DNA of 64,000 nt from JAMLIN01 sp964476625 (lineage in GTDB: Bacteria > Pseudomonadota > Gammaproteobacteria > Burkholderiales > Burkholderiaceae_E), in NCBI GenBank assembly GCA_964476625.1, contig CAYZBJ010000002.1:68647-132646 (forward strand), given 5' to 3'. Below, in pieces: positions 16,994 through 25,247 of the stretch (positions are counted from its first letter, which is position 1; every line of letters begins with the position of its first letter). The notes beneath the pieces were generated by a model. It worked only from the letters and a program-made list of their open reading frames with translations. It was not told the DNA's origin and made no database searches. A program made the position numbers and the translations under genes.

Positions 16994-17194
16994 TCATCGC
17001 GACGCCGGCGTGGGCGGGCTTTCCAGCGGCATCCTGAACATCTGCTGGCTGCCGGTGTCCAGGGGCGGGTCGGGGTAGCGCGAGGCCATCAGGATCATCC
17101 ATACGCAGCCGGCCAGCGACGCGAGCAGGATGAAAGAGCCAAGCCAGAACAGGGGATGCCGATACCAGCCATGGCGACGTCCCCCCTCGCTCAT
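16994..17194 (-). CDS. Short single-helix membrane protein, FixH/CcoH-like N-terminus
   Basis: The product is 66 residues. Its ATG overlaps the ccoP stop (ATGA), which argues for a real gene. It begins MSEGGRRHGWYRHPLFWLG and has one membrane helix (FILLASLAGCVWMILMA) and a short periplasmic tail. FixH/CcoH proteins in cbb3 clusters open with a similar WYR-P-W-W stretch and helix but continue for about 100 more residues. This one stops right after the helix. It could be a truncated FixH or a separate small oxidase-associated subunit. Confidence 0.65.
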   Translation of the reverse strand: MSEGGRRHGWYRHPLFWLGSFILLASLAGCVWMILMASRYPDPPLDTGSQQMFRMPLESPPTPASR

Positions 17195-18099
17195 CGGGCC
17201 GGCCCGGCGGGATTCGACTGGCGGTAGACCCAGGCGGCGATGACCTTCGCCTCGCTCTCGGACAGGCGGGCGCGGAAGGCCGGCATCTCGCCGCTGCGGC
17301 CCTCGCGGATGCTTTGCTCGACATGAGCCTGGCTGCCGCCGTAGAGCCAGATCGCATCGGTCAGGTTGGGTGCGCCGAGGGCCGGATTGCCCTTGCCGTC
17401 GGCGCCGTGGCACGCGGCGCAGGTAGTGAACTGCTCCTTGCCGAGCGCCGCCCTGAGCGGATCGTTCGCGCGACCCGAGAGGCTGAGGACGTACTGGGCG
17501 ACTTCCTGGACGCCGGCCGATCCGAGGATCGCCCCCGATGCCGGCATGGCGCCGCGCCGGCCATCGAGGATGCTGGCCAGGAGGGTTTCGCCGTCGCCGC
17601 CGTAGAGCCAGTCCCGGTCGGTGAGATTGGGCGCGCCGAGCGCCTGGTTGCCATGGCCGCGCACACCGTGGCAGGCGGCGCAGTTGTCGACGAACAGGCG
17701 CTGGCCGATCGCGACGGCGCTCGGCTCGGCCGCGAGTTGCTCGACCGACATCGTGGCGTGGCGCGCAACCAGGGGCTCGAGCTTCGCCCGGGTGCTGGCG
17801 ACGTCCTCGGCCAGCTCGCCGTGCGCCGTCCAGCCCAGCAGGCCCTTGTAGCTGCCATAGCCGGGAAACAGGACCAGGTAGCCGATCCCGGCGACGAACA
17901 TGGCCGCCGAGACCAGCACCCACCACATGGGCAGGGGACGCACGCCTTCGCGCAGCACACCGTGCGCCCAGATGTGGCCCGTCGTGCCATCGGGCAGGGT
18001 GGGAATCCGCACCCGCAGTCCCCACAGGAACAGGAACAGGGTGACCCCCAGGTTGAAGGTCACCAGCAGCATGATCCAGCCGGACCAGAACGTGGTCAT
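17191..18099 (-). CDS. ccoP: cbb3 oxidase dihaem cytochrome c subunit CcoP
   Basis: The product is 302 residues. Two N-terminal hydrophobic segments flank a short loop. Two c-type haem sites follow, both CAACH: Cys140-Cys143-His144 and Cys227-Cys230-His231. Methionine ligand candidates lie in GAMPASG and GEMPAF. CcoP takes electrons from cytochrome c donors and passes them to CcoO and CcoN. The start overlaps the ccoQ stop by four bases. The DGTTGHIWAHGVLREG stretch between the helices is a family feature. Confidence 0.96.
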   Translation of the reverse strand: MTTFWSGWIMLLVTFNLGVTLFLFLWGLRVRIPTLPDGTTGHIWAHGVLREGVRPLPMWWVLVSAAMFVAGIGYLVLFPGYGSYKGLLGWTAHGELAEDVASTRAKLEPLVARHATMSVEQLAAEPSAVAIGQRLFVDNCAACHGVRGHGNQALGAPNLTDRDWLYGGDGETLLASILDGRRGAMPASGAILGSAGVQEVAQYVLSLSGRANDPLRAALGKEQFTTCAACHGADGKGNPALGAPNLTDAIWLYGGSQAHVEQSIREGRSGEMPAFRARLSESEAKVIAAWVYRQSNPAGPAR

Positions 18100-18305
18100 T
18101 TGTGATCGCCCTCGTTGCCCCGCGCGTCGCCGTCAGCGGCCGGGGTGTCGTCCTTCTCGTTCTTGTCTTCTTCCATCGGCAACCGCGCCATCCGGTCGAA
18201 GACGCGCTTGTGTCGCGCCCGCCAGGCCCAGATCCAGATGCCGATGAAAACGACCATCAGCACCACGGTGATGACCCCGGCGAGGTTGCCCCACAGCGCG
18301 CTCAC
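18096..18305 (-). CDS. ccoQ: cbb3 oxidase small subunit CcoQ
   Basis: The product is 69 residues with one membrane helix (ITVVLMVVFIGIWIWAW) followed by RARHKRVFDRMARLPMEED, the normal CcoQ layout. CcoQ stabilises the cbb3 complex. The start is GTG, overlapping the ccoO stop (GTGA). The C-terminal 20 residues are acidic and glycine-rich. Its position between ccoO and ccoP supports the call. Confidence 0.93.
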   Translation of the reverse strand: MSALWGNLAGVITVVLMVVFIGIWIWAWRARHKRVFDRMARLPMEEDKNEKDDTPAADGDARGNEGDHK

Positions 18306-18952
18306 GGCTGGCTGCCGACGGCCTCGCTGGCGCCGGCCGGTGAGCGGCCCGTCCCCAGTCCCTGCAGGTAGGCGATCAGGGCGTCCATCTCGGTATGGCC
18401 CTCGAGCGCATCGGGCGCCGCCGCGATTTCCTCGTCGGTGTACGGGTCACCGAGGAACTGCAGGGTTCGCATGCGCGCCTGCACGTCGGCGGCATCGAGC
18501 TTGCGGTCGGCGAGCCACTTGTAGCGGGGCATGTTCGATTCCGGCACGACCTGCCGCGGATCGAGCAGGTGCAGGCGATGCCATTCGTCCGAATACTTGC
18601 CACCGACCCTCGAAAGATCGGGACCGGTGCGCTTGGAGCCCCACTGGTGGGGACGATCGTAGACGGATTCGTCGGCCGTCGAGTACGGCCCGTAGCGCTG
18701 CACCTCGAAGCGCTGCGCGCGGATCATCTGCGTATGGCACAGGTAGCAGCCATCGCGCACATAGATGTCCTTGCCGATCAGGCGCAGCGGATCGTAGGGC
18801 TTGATGTGCGCCGGGGCCTCGACCGCCTGCGCGCGCATGAACAGCGGCGTGACTTCCGCCAGCCCGCCGAGCGAAACCATGATCGCGATGCCGACGCCGA
18901 GCAGCCCGGCGTTCTTCTCGATCTTCTCGAAGTACTTGTAACCACCTGCCAT
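18302..18952 (-). CDS. ccoO: cbb3 oxidase monohaem cytochrome c subunit CcoO
   Basis: The product is 216 residues. It has an N-terminal membrane anchor (LLGVGIAIMVSLGGLAEVTP) and a haem c site, Cys69-Tyr-Leu-Cys72-His73, inside YVRDGCYLCHTQMIRAQRFE. The sequence GPDLSRVGGKYSDEWHRLHL, with MPRYKW for the axial methionine, follows. It joins CcoN and CcoP in electron transfer. It starts nine bases after ccoN. Confidence 0.96.
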   Translation of the reverse strand: MAGGYKYFEKIEKNAGLLGVGIAIMVSLGGLAEVTPLFMRAQAVEAPAHIKPYDPLRLIGKDIYVRDGCYLCHTQMIRAQRFEVQRYGPYSTADESVYDRPHQWGSKRTGPDLSRVGGKYSDEWHRLHLLDPRQVVPESNMPRYKWLADRKLDAADVQARMRTLQFLGDPYTDEEIAAAPDALEGHTEMDALIAYLQGLGTGRSPAGASEAVGSQP

Positions 18953-18961
18953 GTGAATTCC

Positions 18962-20425
18962 TCAACTGCTCGCCGGCAAGGGCGTCGGAACCTGGAGCGC
19001 AATCGGTTCGGGCACCGGGATCGGCACCGGCACGATCAGGTGCGCGCGCGCATCGGCGGCCGTATGCCAGAGGTTCCACGCCATCACGATCATGCCGGAG
19101 ACCACCATCAGCCCGCCAAGGAAGCGAACCACGTACAGGGGCTTGATGGCTTCGAGGCTGGCGATGAACGAATAGACCAGGGAGCCGTCGGCATGGGTGG
19201 CGCGCCACATCACGCCCTCGGTGACGCCAGCGATCCACATCGAGATGATGTAGAGCAGCAGGCCGCCGACATGGAGCCAGAAGTGCAGTTCCATGCCAGC
19301 CTTCGAGTGCATCGCCGGGCGGCCGAGCGCGCGCGGCGCCATTGCGTACAGCGATCCGATGGTGATCATCGCCACCCAGCCGATCGAGCCCGAATGCACG
19401 TGGGCGACGGTCCAGTCGGTGTAGTGCGACAGGGAATTGACCGTCTTGATGGCCATCATCGAGCCTTCGAAGGTCGAGGCCGCGTAGAAGACCAGGGCCA
19501 CCACCATGAACTTGGCGGCCGGATCGACCCGCACCTTGTCCCAGGACCCGTTGAACGTGAGCAACCCGTTGGCGGCCGAGCCCCAGCTGGGCATCAGCAG
19601 CACGAGCGAGAACGCCATGCCGACCGACTGCACCCAGTCGGGCAGGGCGGTGTAGAGCAGGTGGTGGGAGCCCGCCCACATGTACACCGAGATCAGCGCC
19701 CAGAAGTTGACGATCGAGAAGCGGTAGCTCCACAGGGGCTGTTGCGCCTGGCGCGGGACGAAGTAGTACATCATCCCGAGGAAGCCGGCGGTGAGGAAGA
19801 AGGCCACCGCATTGTGGCCGTACCACCACTGGACCATGGCGTCGACCACGCCCGAGTAGATCGGGTAGGACTTCGTCAGCGACACCGGCACGACCAGGTT
19901 GTTGACGATGTGCAGCAGCCCGACGGCGATGATGAAGGCGCCGTAGTACCAGTTGGCCACGTAGATGTGCTGGATGCGCCGGCGCGCCAGGGTCGCGAAG
20001 AAGACCGTCCCGAACGACACCCAGACGACCGCGATCAGGATGTCGATCGGCCACTCGGGCTCGGCGTATTCCTTGCTCTGGGTGAAGCCCAGCGGCACCG
20101 TGACGATGGCGAGCAGGCAGGCCACCTGCCAGCCCCAGTAGGTGAAGGTGGCCAGTTTCTCGAACGCCAGCCGGACGTGCCCGGTGCGCTGCACCACGTA
20201 GTAGCAGGTACCCATCAGCGCCGATCCGCCGAAGGCGAAGATGACGCCGAAGGTATGCGCGGGCCGGATGCGGCTGAAGGACAGCCAGGGGATGTCGGTG
20301 TTCAGCGCCGGCCAGGCCAGCTGGGCTGCCGCGAACACGCCGATCGACATCCCGATGACTCCCCACGCGGCGGCCGAGAGCAGGAAGAGACGGACGATCT
20401 GGTCGTTGTAGGTATTCCGGTACAC
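18962..20425 (-). CDS. ccoN: cbb3 oxidase catalytic subunit CcoN
   Basis: The product is about 487 residues with some twelve membrane helices. Haem and CuB ligand regions are visible: RIRPAHTFG (haem b), WWYGHNAVAFFLTAG and AGSHHLLY (CuB), and DWTVAHVHSGSIGW (haem b3 and b). CcoN reduces oxygen with high affinity and pumps protons. I place the start at a GTG (20423-20425) because AGGAG lies five bases upstream and the protein then begins VYRNTYNDQ, as in relatives. The C-terminus has a Pro/Val-rich tail. It heads ccoNOQP, with an FNR-type box about 234 bp upstream. Confidence 0.95.
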   Translation of the reverse strand: MYRNTYNDQIVRLFLLSAAAWGVIGMSIGVFAAAQLAWPALNTDIPWLSFSRIRPAHTFGVIFAFGGSALMGTCYYVVQRTGHVRLAFEKLATFTYWGWQVACLLAIVTVPLGFTQSKEYAEPEWPIDILIAVVWVSFGTVFFATLARRRIQHIYVANWYYGAFIIAVGLLHIVNNLVVPVSLTKSYPIYSGVVDAMVQWWYGHNAVAFFLTAGFLGMMYYFVPRQAQQPLWSYRFSIVNFWALISVYMWAGSHHLLYTALPDWVQSVGMAFSLVLLMPSWGSAANGLLTFNGSWDKVRVDPAAKFMVVALVFYAASTFEGSMMAIKTVNSLSHYTDWTVAHVHSGSIGWVAMITIGSLYAMAPRALGRPAMHSKAGMELHFWLHVGGLLLYIISMWIAGVTEGVMWRATHADGSLVYSFIASLEAIKPLYVVRFLGGLMVVSGMIVMAWNLWHTAADARAHLIVPVPIPVPEPIALQVPTPLPASS

Positions 20426-20658
20426 CCTAACTCCTGCTGACGCTGCGCCATCGTTCAGTGATGAAGCGTGAACGTCGGATGTTCGATGCAAGGTGGCGCC
20501 AGGCGCCTGGCGGCGGCGCACCGGCGAAAGAACGATGTCGAGGGCACCTCATCGCCTTGCGCGGCAGGGCTGAATGTACTACTTCGCCGCGCAAAGTCCC
20601 AATCGGCTGCAGTCGGTTCCGGACGGCTGTTGCGGGCTGCTCCGCGCGGATGCGAATC

Positions 20659-20672
20659 TTGATCCAGAACAA
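20659..20672. promoter_or_regulatory. Putative FNR/Anr box
   Basis: TTGATCCAGAACAA matches the FNR/Anr consensus TTGAT-N4-ATCAA at 9 of 10 defined bases. It lies in the 339-bp region between ccoN (leftward) and the PNPOx-like gene (rightward, start 20765). It is 93 bp before the latter and about 234 bp before ccoN, so low-oxygen control of either is plausible. Apart from this box I see no gene in 20426-20764. Confidence 0.65.
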
Positions 20673-20764
20673 GTATTGCCCACGCGATCGATGAGAAAAT
20701 GACCCGCTACGGGTGTGTCGCGATCGGCTGCGACCAAGGCCCTGGCAATGCTTCGGGAGCCGAC

Positions 20765-21154
20765 ATGAGCATCGAGGTCGAATTGCCCAGCCTGGTCGAA
20801 GTCCTGGGCCGGTATCGTTTCGCCTACCTGCTGACGAGTCGTGACGGGGCCGCGCCCCGGGCGGTCGCGGTGGCGCCGGTCCTCGAGGCGGGCGAACTGG
20901 TGGTCGACGGCGTCGGTCGCCGTACCCGCGAGAACCTGCTGGCGCAGCCGCAGGTCAGCCTGGTCTGGCCGCCGGCGTCCGAGGATGGCTATTCCCTGAT
21001 CATCGACGGGCAGGCCGTGCCCGATGGCGAGTCGGTGCGGGTCCGCCCGGGCCGCGCGGTCCTGCACCGCCCGGCGCCGCGCCCTGGCCCGGTCGCCGAG
21101 GGAACCTGCGGATCCGATTGCGTGGAGCTCGACGTACCCAAGGGAGCCGGCTGA
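20765..21154 (+). CDS. Pyridoxamine 5'-phosphate oxidase-like (split-barrel flavin fold) protein
   Basis: The product is 129 residues. It shows a short helix (PSLVEVLGRYRFAYLLTSR) and then beta-strands typical of small PNPOx-like proteins, with GVGRRTRENLLAQPQVSLVW near the middle. This pattern, including the arginine-asparagine segment before the strand, is seen in FMN-binding split-barrel proteins. It is too short to be PdxH, so it is not a vitamin B6 enzyme by default. The ATG at 20765 has a GGGAG ribosome site. The FNR-like box 93 bp upstream may control it. Confidence 0.65.
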   Translation: MSIEVELPSLVEVLGRYRFAYLLTSRDGAAPRAVAVAPVLEAGELVVDGVGRRTRENLLAQPQVSLVWPPASEDGYSLIIDGQAVPDGESVRVRPGRAVLHRPAPRPGPVAEGTCGSDCVELDVPKGAG

Positions 21155-21243
21155 CGACGGTTCCGGCAAGCGCCGTGGGGGTAATCCGCCGAGGCCAAAC
21201 TACAATCCTGCCCAAACCATTCCGATATGGAGAGGACAGGAAC

Positions 21244-21852
21244 ATGGTGAAGCGACACGCGGTGCTCAGGTTCGCACTGTCGATTGCCAGTGCAGCCCTG
21301 GTGCCGGCCGGCCTGCTACCGGCCCCCGCAACGGCGCAGGTCGTCGACCACCTCGGCGTGCCGGGTCCCATCCGTTTCGACGGCAAGCCCTTCGAACTGG
21401 CCTGGAGCGCCCAGCCCAGTGCCGGGTATACCAAGCAGGAATACGTGCCGGCCGGCCAGAAGGTGGAGAGCTATGAGCAGATGCTGCTGGTCGAGCGGGT
21501 GGCGGGCAAGCTGAAGGCGATCGATGCGGCGCGCGCGCAGGTGCAGCAGCTCGAGAAGCGCAAGGCATCCGACCCGCTGGTGAATTCGAGCCTGATCCAG
21601 AACGAGAAGAGCGGTGAAGTGCTGCTCGACTTCCTCGTCAGTGCGAAGGGCGAGGCCGGCAATGTCATCGTCGAGTGGAATGCCTACCGGTACGCCCCGG
21701 CCCCGGCCGGCAAGCCCGGCATCGTGCTGTTCGGCGCCAGCTATCGCGCCTACGGCGCGGACAATGCCAAGACATTCCTCGGGGAGCTCAAGATGCAGCG
21801 CCCGGCCCGGATTCGCGCCCTGACCGAAGCCGCCATGCCGTCGGTGCGTTAG
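21244..21852 (+). CDS. Exported protein of unknown function
   Basis: The product is 202 residues with a signal peptide ending near residue 31 (ATAQV). The mature part starts VVDHLGVPGPIRFDGKPFELAWS. It has a heptad-like helix around 75-110 (ERVAGKLKAIDAARAQVQQL), then beta-rich sequence (VIVEWNAYRY, GIVLFGASYRAYG). I do not recognise a family. It follows a GAGAGGACAGG ribosome site and converges on the next exported-protein gene with only four bases between. Periplasmic location is likely; no enzymatic motif is visible. Confidence 0.7.
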   Translation: MVKRHAVLRFALSIASAALVPAGLLPAPATAQVVDHLGVPGPIRFDGKPFELAWSAQPSAGYTKQEYVPAGQKVESYEQMLLVERVAGKLKAIDAARAQVQQLEKRKASDPLVNSSLIQNEKSGEVLLDFLVSAKGEAGNVIVEWNAYRYAPAPAGKPGIVLFGASYRAYGADNAKTFLGELKMQRPARIRALTEAAMPSVR

Positions 21853-21856
21853 GTCC

Positions 21857-22513
21857 TCAGTGCCGGCACTCGGGTACGCGGACCGTGCTCATGGTGCCGC
21901 CGAACAGGTTCGGAACCAGCTTCGTGCGATAGACGACCTCGCGGCAGCCGTCGCGTTTCTTGCCATCCCCTGCAGGTGTGTCTGCGTACGGGACGGCGTA
22001 CACGAGCTTGTACCTGAACTGGAAGGCCGTGCCCACGGGAAATCCGCCGGGGGTCGCGGTGGTGGGGCGCAACTCGACGAACACATCGAGCTTCCGGTCC
22101 ACGAACCGGCCATCGATCTCGATGTGGTTCCCGTCGGTTTCGCCGCTGCCGCTGATCCTGCCGTCGCTCGAGATCGTCACCGGGACGGCCGATGCGCTGC
22201 GCCAGTCCGCGCCGACGAACTGCCCATCGGTGGCGAAGCTCGCGTCGTTGTCCTTCTGCACATTGCCGATCAGGAGCAGCCTCGCGGTGTCCCTGCCTGT
22301 CAGCTGGAGCTCGGCGGTGCCGCCGCCATGGTGGTTGGTCGCCCTGATGCCCGAGCCTTTCGGTGGCTGCACCCGCGCCGACACGACCCCCTGGTAGGTG
22401 CGCCCGGCAAAGGCGCGCGCCCCCGACGGGGTATCCTCCGTGGCAGGCGCCGGCGTCCATGCGGCCAGCCCGAGCGTCGCGGCCAGCCCCGCCATCAGGA
22501 CCCGCTTCGGCAC
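21857..22513 (-). CDS. Exported beta-rich protein of unknown function
   Basis: The product is 218 residues starting at a GTG with GGAGG eight bases upstream. A signal peptide ends near residue 24. The mature part alternates short strands (RTYQGVVSARVQ, AELQLTGRDTARLLLIGNV, TISSDGRISGSGETDGNHIE) that suggest a beta-barrel or jelly-roll. There are two cysteines close to the C-terminus (RDGCREVVY and VPECRH) that could pair. No known domain is recognised. It lies 22 bp downstream of the molybdoenzyme gene on the same strand and may be co-transcribed with it. Confidence 0.65.
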   Translation of the reverse strand: MPKRVLMAGLAATLGLAAWTPAPATEDTPSGARAFAGRTYQGVVSARVQPPKGSGIRATNHHGGGTAELQLTGRDTARLLLIGNVQKDNDASFATDGQFVGADWRSASAVPVTISSDGRISGSGETDGNHIEIDGRFVDRKLDVFVELRPTTATPGGFPVGTAFQFRYKLVYAVPYADTPAGDGKKRDGCREVVYRTKLVPNLFGGTMSTVRVPECRH

Positions 22514-22535
22514 TTCATTTTCCTCCGCCAGGTGA

Positions 22536-24896
22536 TCACGCTTGGCCAGCCACGAACCGTGGCGGGTCGAAGGCGGTGATCGGCGGCAGCTCGCCGTCGA
22601 AGCGCTCGACATCCACCAGGCAGCTCTGCGCGGCGCAGCCCTGCGACAGGCTCGAAGCCGGCACGTCGCGCGTCAGCACATTGGGGTTGCCGTGCTTGTC
22701 GAGGCTGCCGGGCACGCCGGGTTCGAGCGGATCCCACCAGGCGCCGGTCGAGAGCTTGACGACGCGCGGCATCATCCGGTCGGTGACGACCGCCGCGGCC
22801 AGGCAGGCGCCGCGATCGTTGAACACGCGCACGATGTCGCCGTCGACGATGCCGCGTTCGCGCGCGTCGGCCGGGTTGATCCAGATCGGCTCGCGCCCGT
22901 CGATCTTCGAGTCGCGGCTGAGCGGGGCGAAGTCGAGCTGGCTGTGCAGCTTGGTGAACGGCTGGTCGGAGATCATGTGCAGCGGATGGCGCTGCGCCTC
23001 GGGTGAACCCAGCCATTCGCCCGGCTCGAGCCAGGCCGGATAGCCGGGGCAGTCGGCCAGGCCGAAGCTCGCGATGCGTTCCGAGAAGATCTCGACCCGG
23101 CCGCTGGGCGTGTCCAGCGGCGCCGCCTGCGGATCGGCGCGAAAGTCGCCGAGCATGATGACCGGTTCGGTCGGCGGCGGCAGGCGCATTGCGCCGGCTT
23201 CCCAGAATTCCGCGAATGCCGGCAGCTCGATGCCGGCGTCCGCCGCGCGCGGGATGGACTCCTCGTACATGCGCTCGAGCCATTGCCGGGCATCGAGCCC
23301 TTCGGTATAGGTTTCCCCGGCGCCGAGCCGCTGCGCCAGTTCGGCGAAGATCGCGTAGTCGTCGCGCGCTTCCGGGGGCGGCGTCGCCACCGGCTTCATC
23401 GCGACCATCAGCGCTTCGCGTGTCGAGTAGCCGATGTCGTCGCGTTCGTAGGCGGTGGTGGCGGGCAGGACGATGTCGGCCATCTTCGCGGTGGCCGTCC
23501 AGACCTGTTCGTTGGTGACGATGGTCTCGGGCCGTTGCCAGGCGCGCGCCAGCCGGTTGAGGTCCTGGTGGTGATGAAAGGGATTGCCACCAGCCCAGTA
23601 GACCAGGCGCAGGTCGGGGTAACGGTGGGTGCCGCCGTTGTAGGCGAACTCCGTGCCCGGCGATTCGAGTGCATCGGTGATCCGCGCCACCGGTATGAAG
23701 GCCTCGACCGCGTTGCTAGCCTGGGACAGGGTCGGTCCGCTGAACTTGCGCTCCGGGCTGCCGATCAGGTTGACCGCGCCGTAGCCCACGCCGAAGCCAC
23801 CGCCTGGCAGGCCGATCTGGCCCAGCACCGCCGCCAGTCCAACCGCCGCCCAGTAGGGTTGCTCGCCGTGGTCGGCGCGTTGCATCGACCAGCTGAGGTT
23901 GACCAGGGTGCGCGCTTCGGACATCTCGGCGGCCAGGGTGCACAGTCGGGTGGCCGATACCCCGGAGATCGCCGCGGCCCAGCGCGCATCCTTGATGACG
24001 CCGTCGGTGCGCCCGAGCAGGTAGTCGCGCCAGCGCCCGAAACCGGCGCAGTGGCTGTGCAGGAACTCCTCGTCGTGGCGGTTGGCGAGGATCGTCTCGC
24101 AGGCCAGCGCCAGCATCACCGCGGTGTCGCTGCCCGGCCGGATCGGGATCCACTCGAGCGCCTGCTCGCCGGCCGGGCCGGGAATCTCGAGGTCGCTCGC
24201 CACCGGGCTGAAGTTGACGAAACGGCAGCCATTGGCGGCCATGCTCGCGAGGCCTTCGCGCGCGCGGTGCTTCGCGGTGCCGCTGGCCGAGATCTGGGCG
24301 TTCTTCGCGGGCACCCCGCCGAAGGACACGAAGAGCTTCGTGTGTTCGGCCAGCACGTCCCAGCCGTGGTGGTTGGCCATCAGCCAGTCGATCGGCGCGA
24401 CGATGTGGGGCATCAGCACCCGGGCAGCGCCGAGGCTGTAGCTGTCGGTATGGCGCACATAGCCACCGATCGCGTTCAGGAAACGGTGGACCTGGCTCTG
24501 CGCATGGTGGAAGCGCCCGGCGCTGGACCAGCCGTAGGAGCCGCCGAATATCGAAGCATTGCCGTGCTGGCTGCGCACCCGGTCGAGCTCGGTGGCCACC
24601 AGGTCGAGCGCCGTGTCCCACGACACCTCGACGAAGGGTTCGCGGCCGCGGCCGGCGCCGCGCCCGGCGATTTCGCCACGACGATGGGCCTCCAGCCAGC
24701 CGGCACGCACCGCCGGTCGCTGCACCCGCGTGGGCGAGCGTAGCGCCTTGAGCATCCCCAGCCCGATCGGCGACGGATCGGGATCCTCGGGCAGGCCGCG
24801 CAGCGCCGTGGCGGGACCGGTCGGGCTGTCGGCGATCGCCTCGTAGGCGCCCCAGTGGGCCCAGACGAGGCGCCGGTTTTCGAGTGTCGCGCGCAT
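22536..24896 (-). CDS. BisC/TorA-type molybdopterin-guanine-dinucleotide oxidoreductase, cytoplasmic
   Basis: The product is 786 residues, of the DMSO/TMAO/biotin-sulfoxide reductase family. GGSYGWSSAGRFHHAQ near residues 118-133 contains the Ser that ligates molybdenum in this group (about Ser120). There is no N-terminal Fe-S cysteine motif and no twin-arginine signal. That is how BisC differs from periplasmic TorA/DorA. Later conserved parts include GSDTAVMLALA, WAGGNPFHHHQDLNRL and the C-terminal cofactor region SLSQGCAAQSCLVDVERFDG. It probably reduces S- or N-oxides, such as biotin or methionine sulfoxide, using NAD(P)H-linked thiol donors. No dedicated partner subunit is adjacent. Confidence 0.9.
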   Translation of the reverse strand: MRATLENRRLVWAHWGAYEAIADSPTGPATALRGLPEDPDPSPIGLGMLKALRSPTRVQRPAVRAGWLEAHRRGEIAGRGAGRGREPFVEVSWDTALDLVATELDRVRSQHGNASIFGGSYGWSSAGRFHHAQSQVHRFLNAIGGYVRHTDSYSLGAARVLMPHIVAPIDWLMANHHGWDVLAEHTKLFVSFGGVPAKNAQISASGTAKHRAREGLASMAANGCRFVNFSPVASDLEIPGPAGEQALEWIPIRPGSDTAVMLALACETILANRHDEEFLHSHCAGFGRWRDYLLGRTDGVIKDARWAAAISGVSATRLCTLAAEMSEARTLVNLSWSMQRADHGEQPYWAAVGLAAVLGQIGLPGGGFGVGYGAVNLIGSPERKFSGPTLSQASNAVEAFIPVARITDALESPGTEFAYNGGTHRYPDLRLVYWAGGNPFHHHQDLNRLARAWQRPETIVTNEQVWTATAKMADIVLPATTAYERDDIGYSTREALMVAMKPVATPPPEARDDYAIFAELAQRLGAGETYTEGLDARQWLERMYEESIPRAADAGIELPAFAEFWEAGAMRLPPPTEPVIMLGDFRADPQAAPLDTPSGRVEIFSERIASFGLADCPGYPAWLEPGEWLGSPEAQRHPLHMISDQPFTKLHSQLDFAPLSRDSKIDGREPIWINPADARERGIVDGDIVRVFNDRGACLAAAVVTDRMMPRVVKLSTGAWWDPLEPGVPGSLDKHGNPNVLTRDVPASSLSQGCAAQSCLVDVERFDGELPPITAFDPPRFVAGQA

Positions 24897-25247
24897 GGCG
24901 AGCTCCGCCTTCCGATCGATGTGACAAGCGCCATTAAAGCACCGACGCGGTCGAGTAGGCCCGGAAAGCGGGTGGCGGGCATGGTGAAGCCGGCCCGCGG
25001 CTCGTCGGCCCTGGTGTGGCGCCGATGGTTCGGAAAACCCGATTCATCTCGCGTTGTAATCATCCTGTCATCGCGCCGCAATATCCTCTTCGGCGCCGCG
25101 ATTGGTCCTGGATTCCGGGAGGGCCGGTCGCGGCAAGCCAGGGCGGCACGACCACGGGGTTTCCTTGAGGCGCGCGTCCGACACGGCTCCATAGAGGGCC
25201 GCACACAGAGGGGGCATACCGACACACCCACTGAACTGGAGCATGAC
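24897..25247. other. Intergenic region between divergent genes, promoter-like sequence only
   Basis: About 350 bp between the molybdoenzyme (leftward) and a lipoprotein (rightward). No convincing gene. A weak promoter-like pair, TTGTAA near 25054 and CAATAT about 19 bases later, points rightward. The 25130-25210 stretch reads as low-quality open frame but has no start with a ribosome site. Confidence 0.5.
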
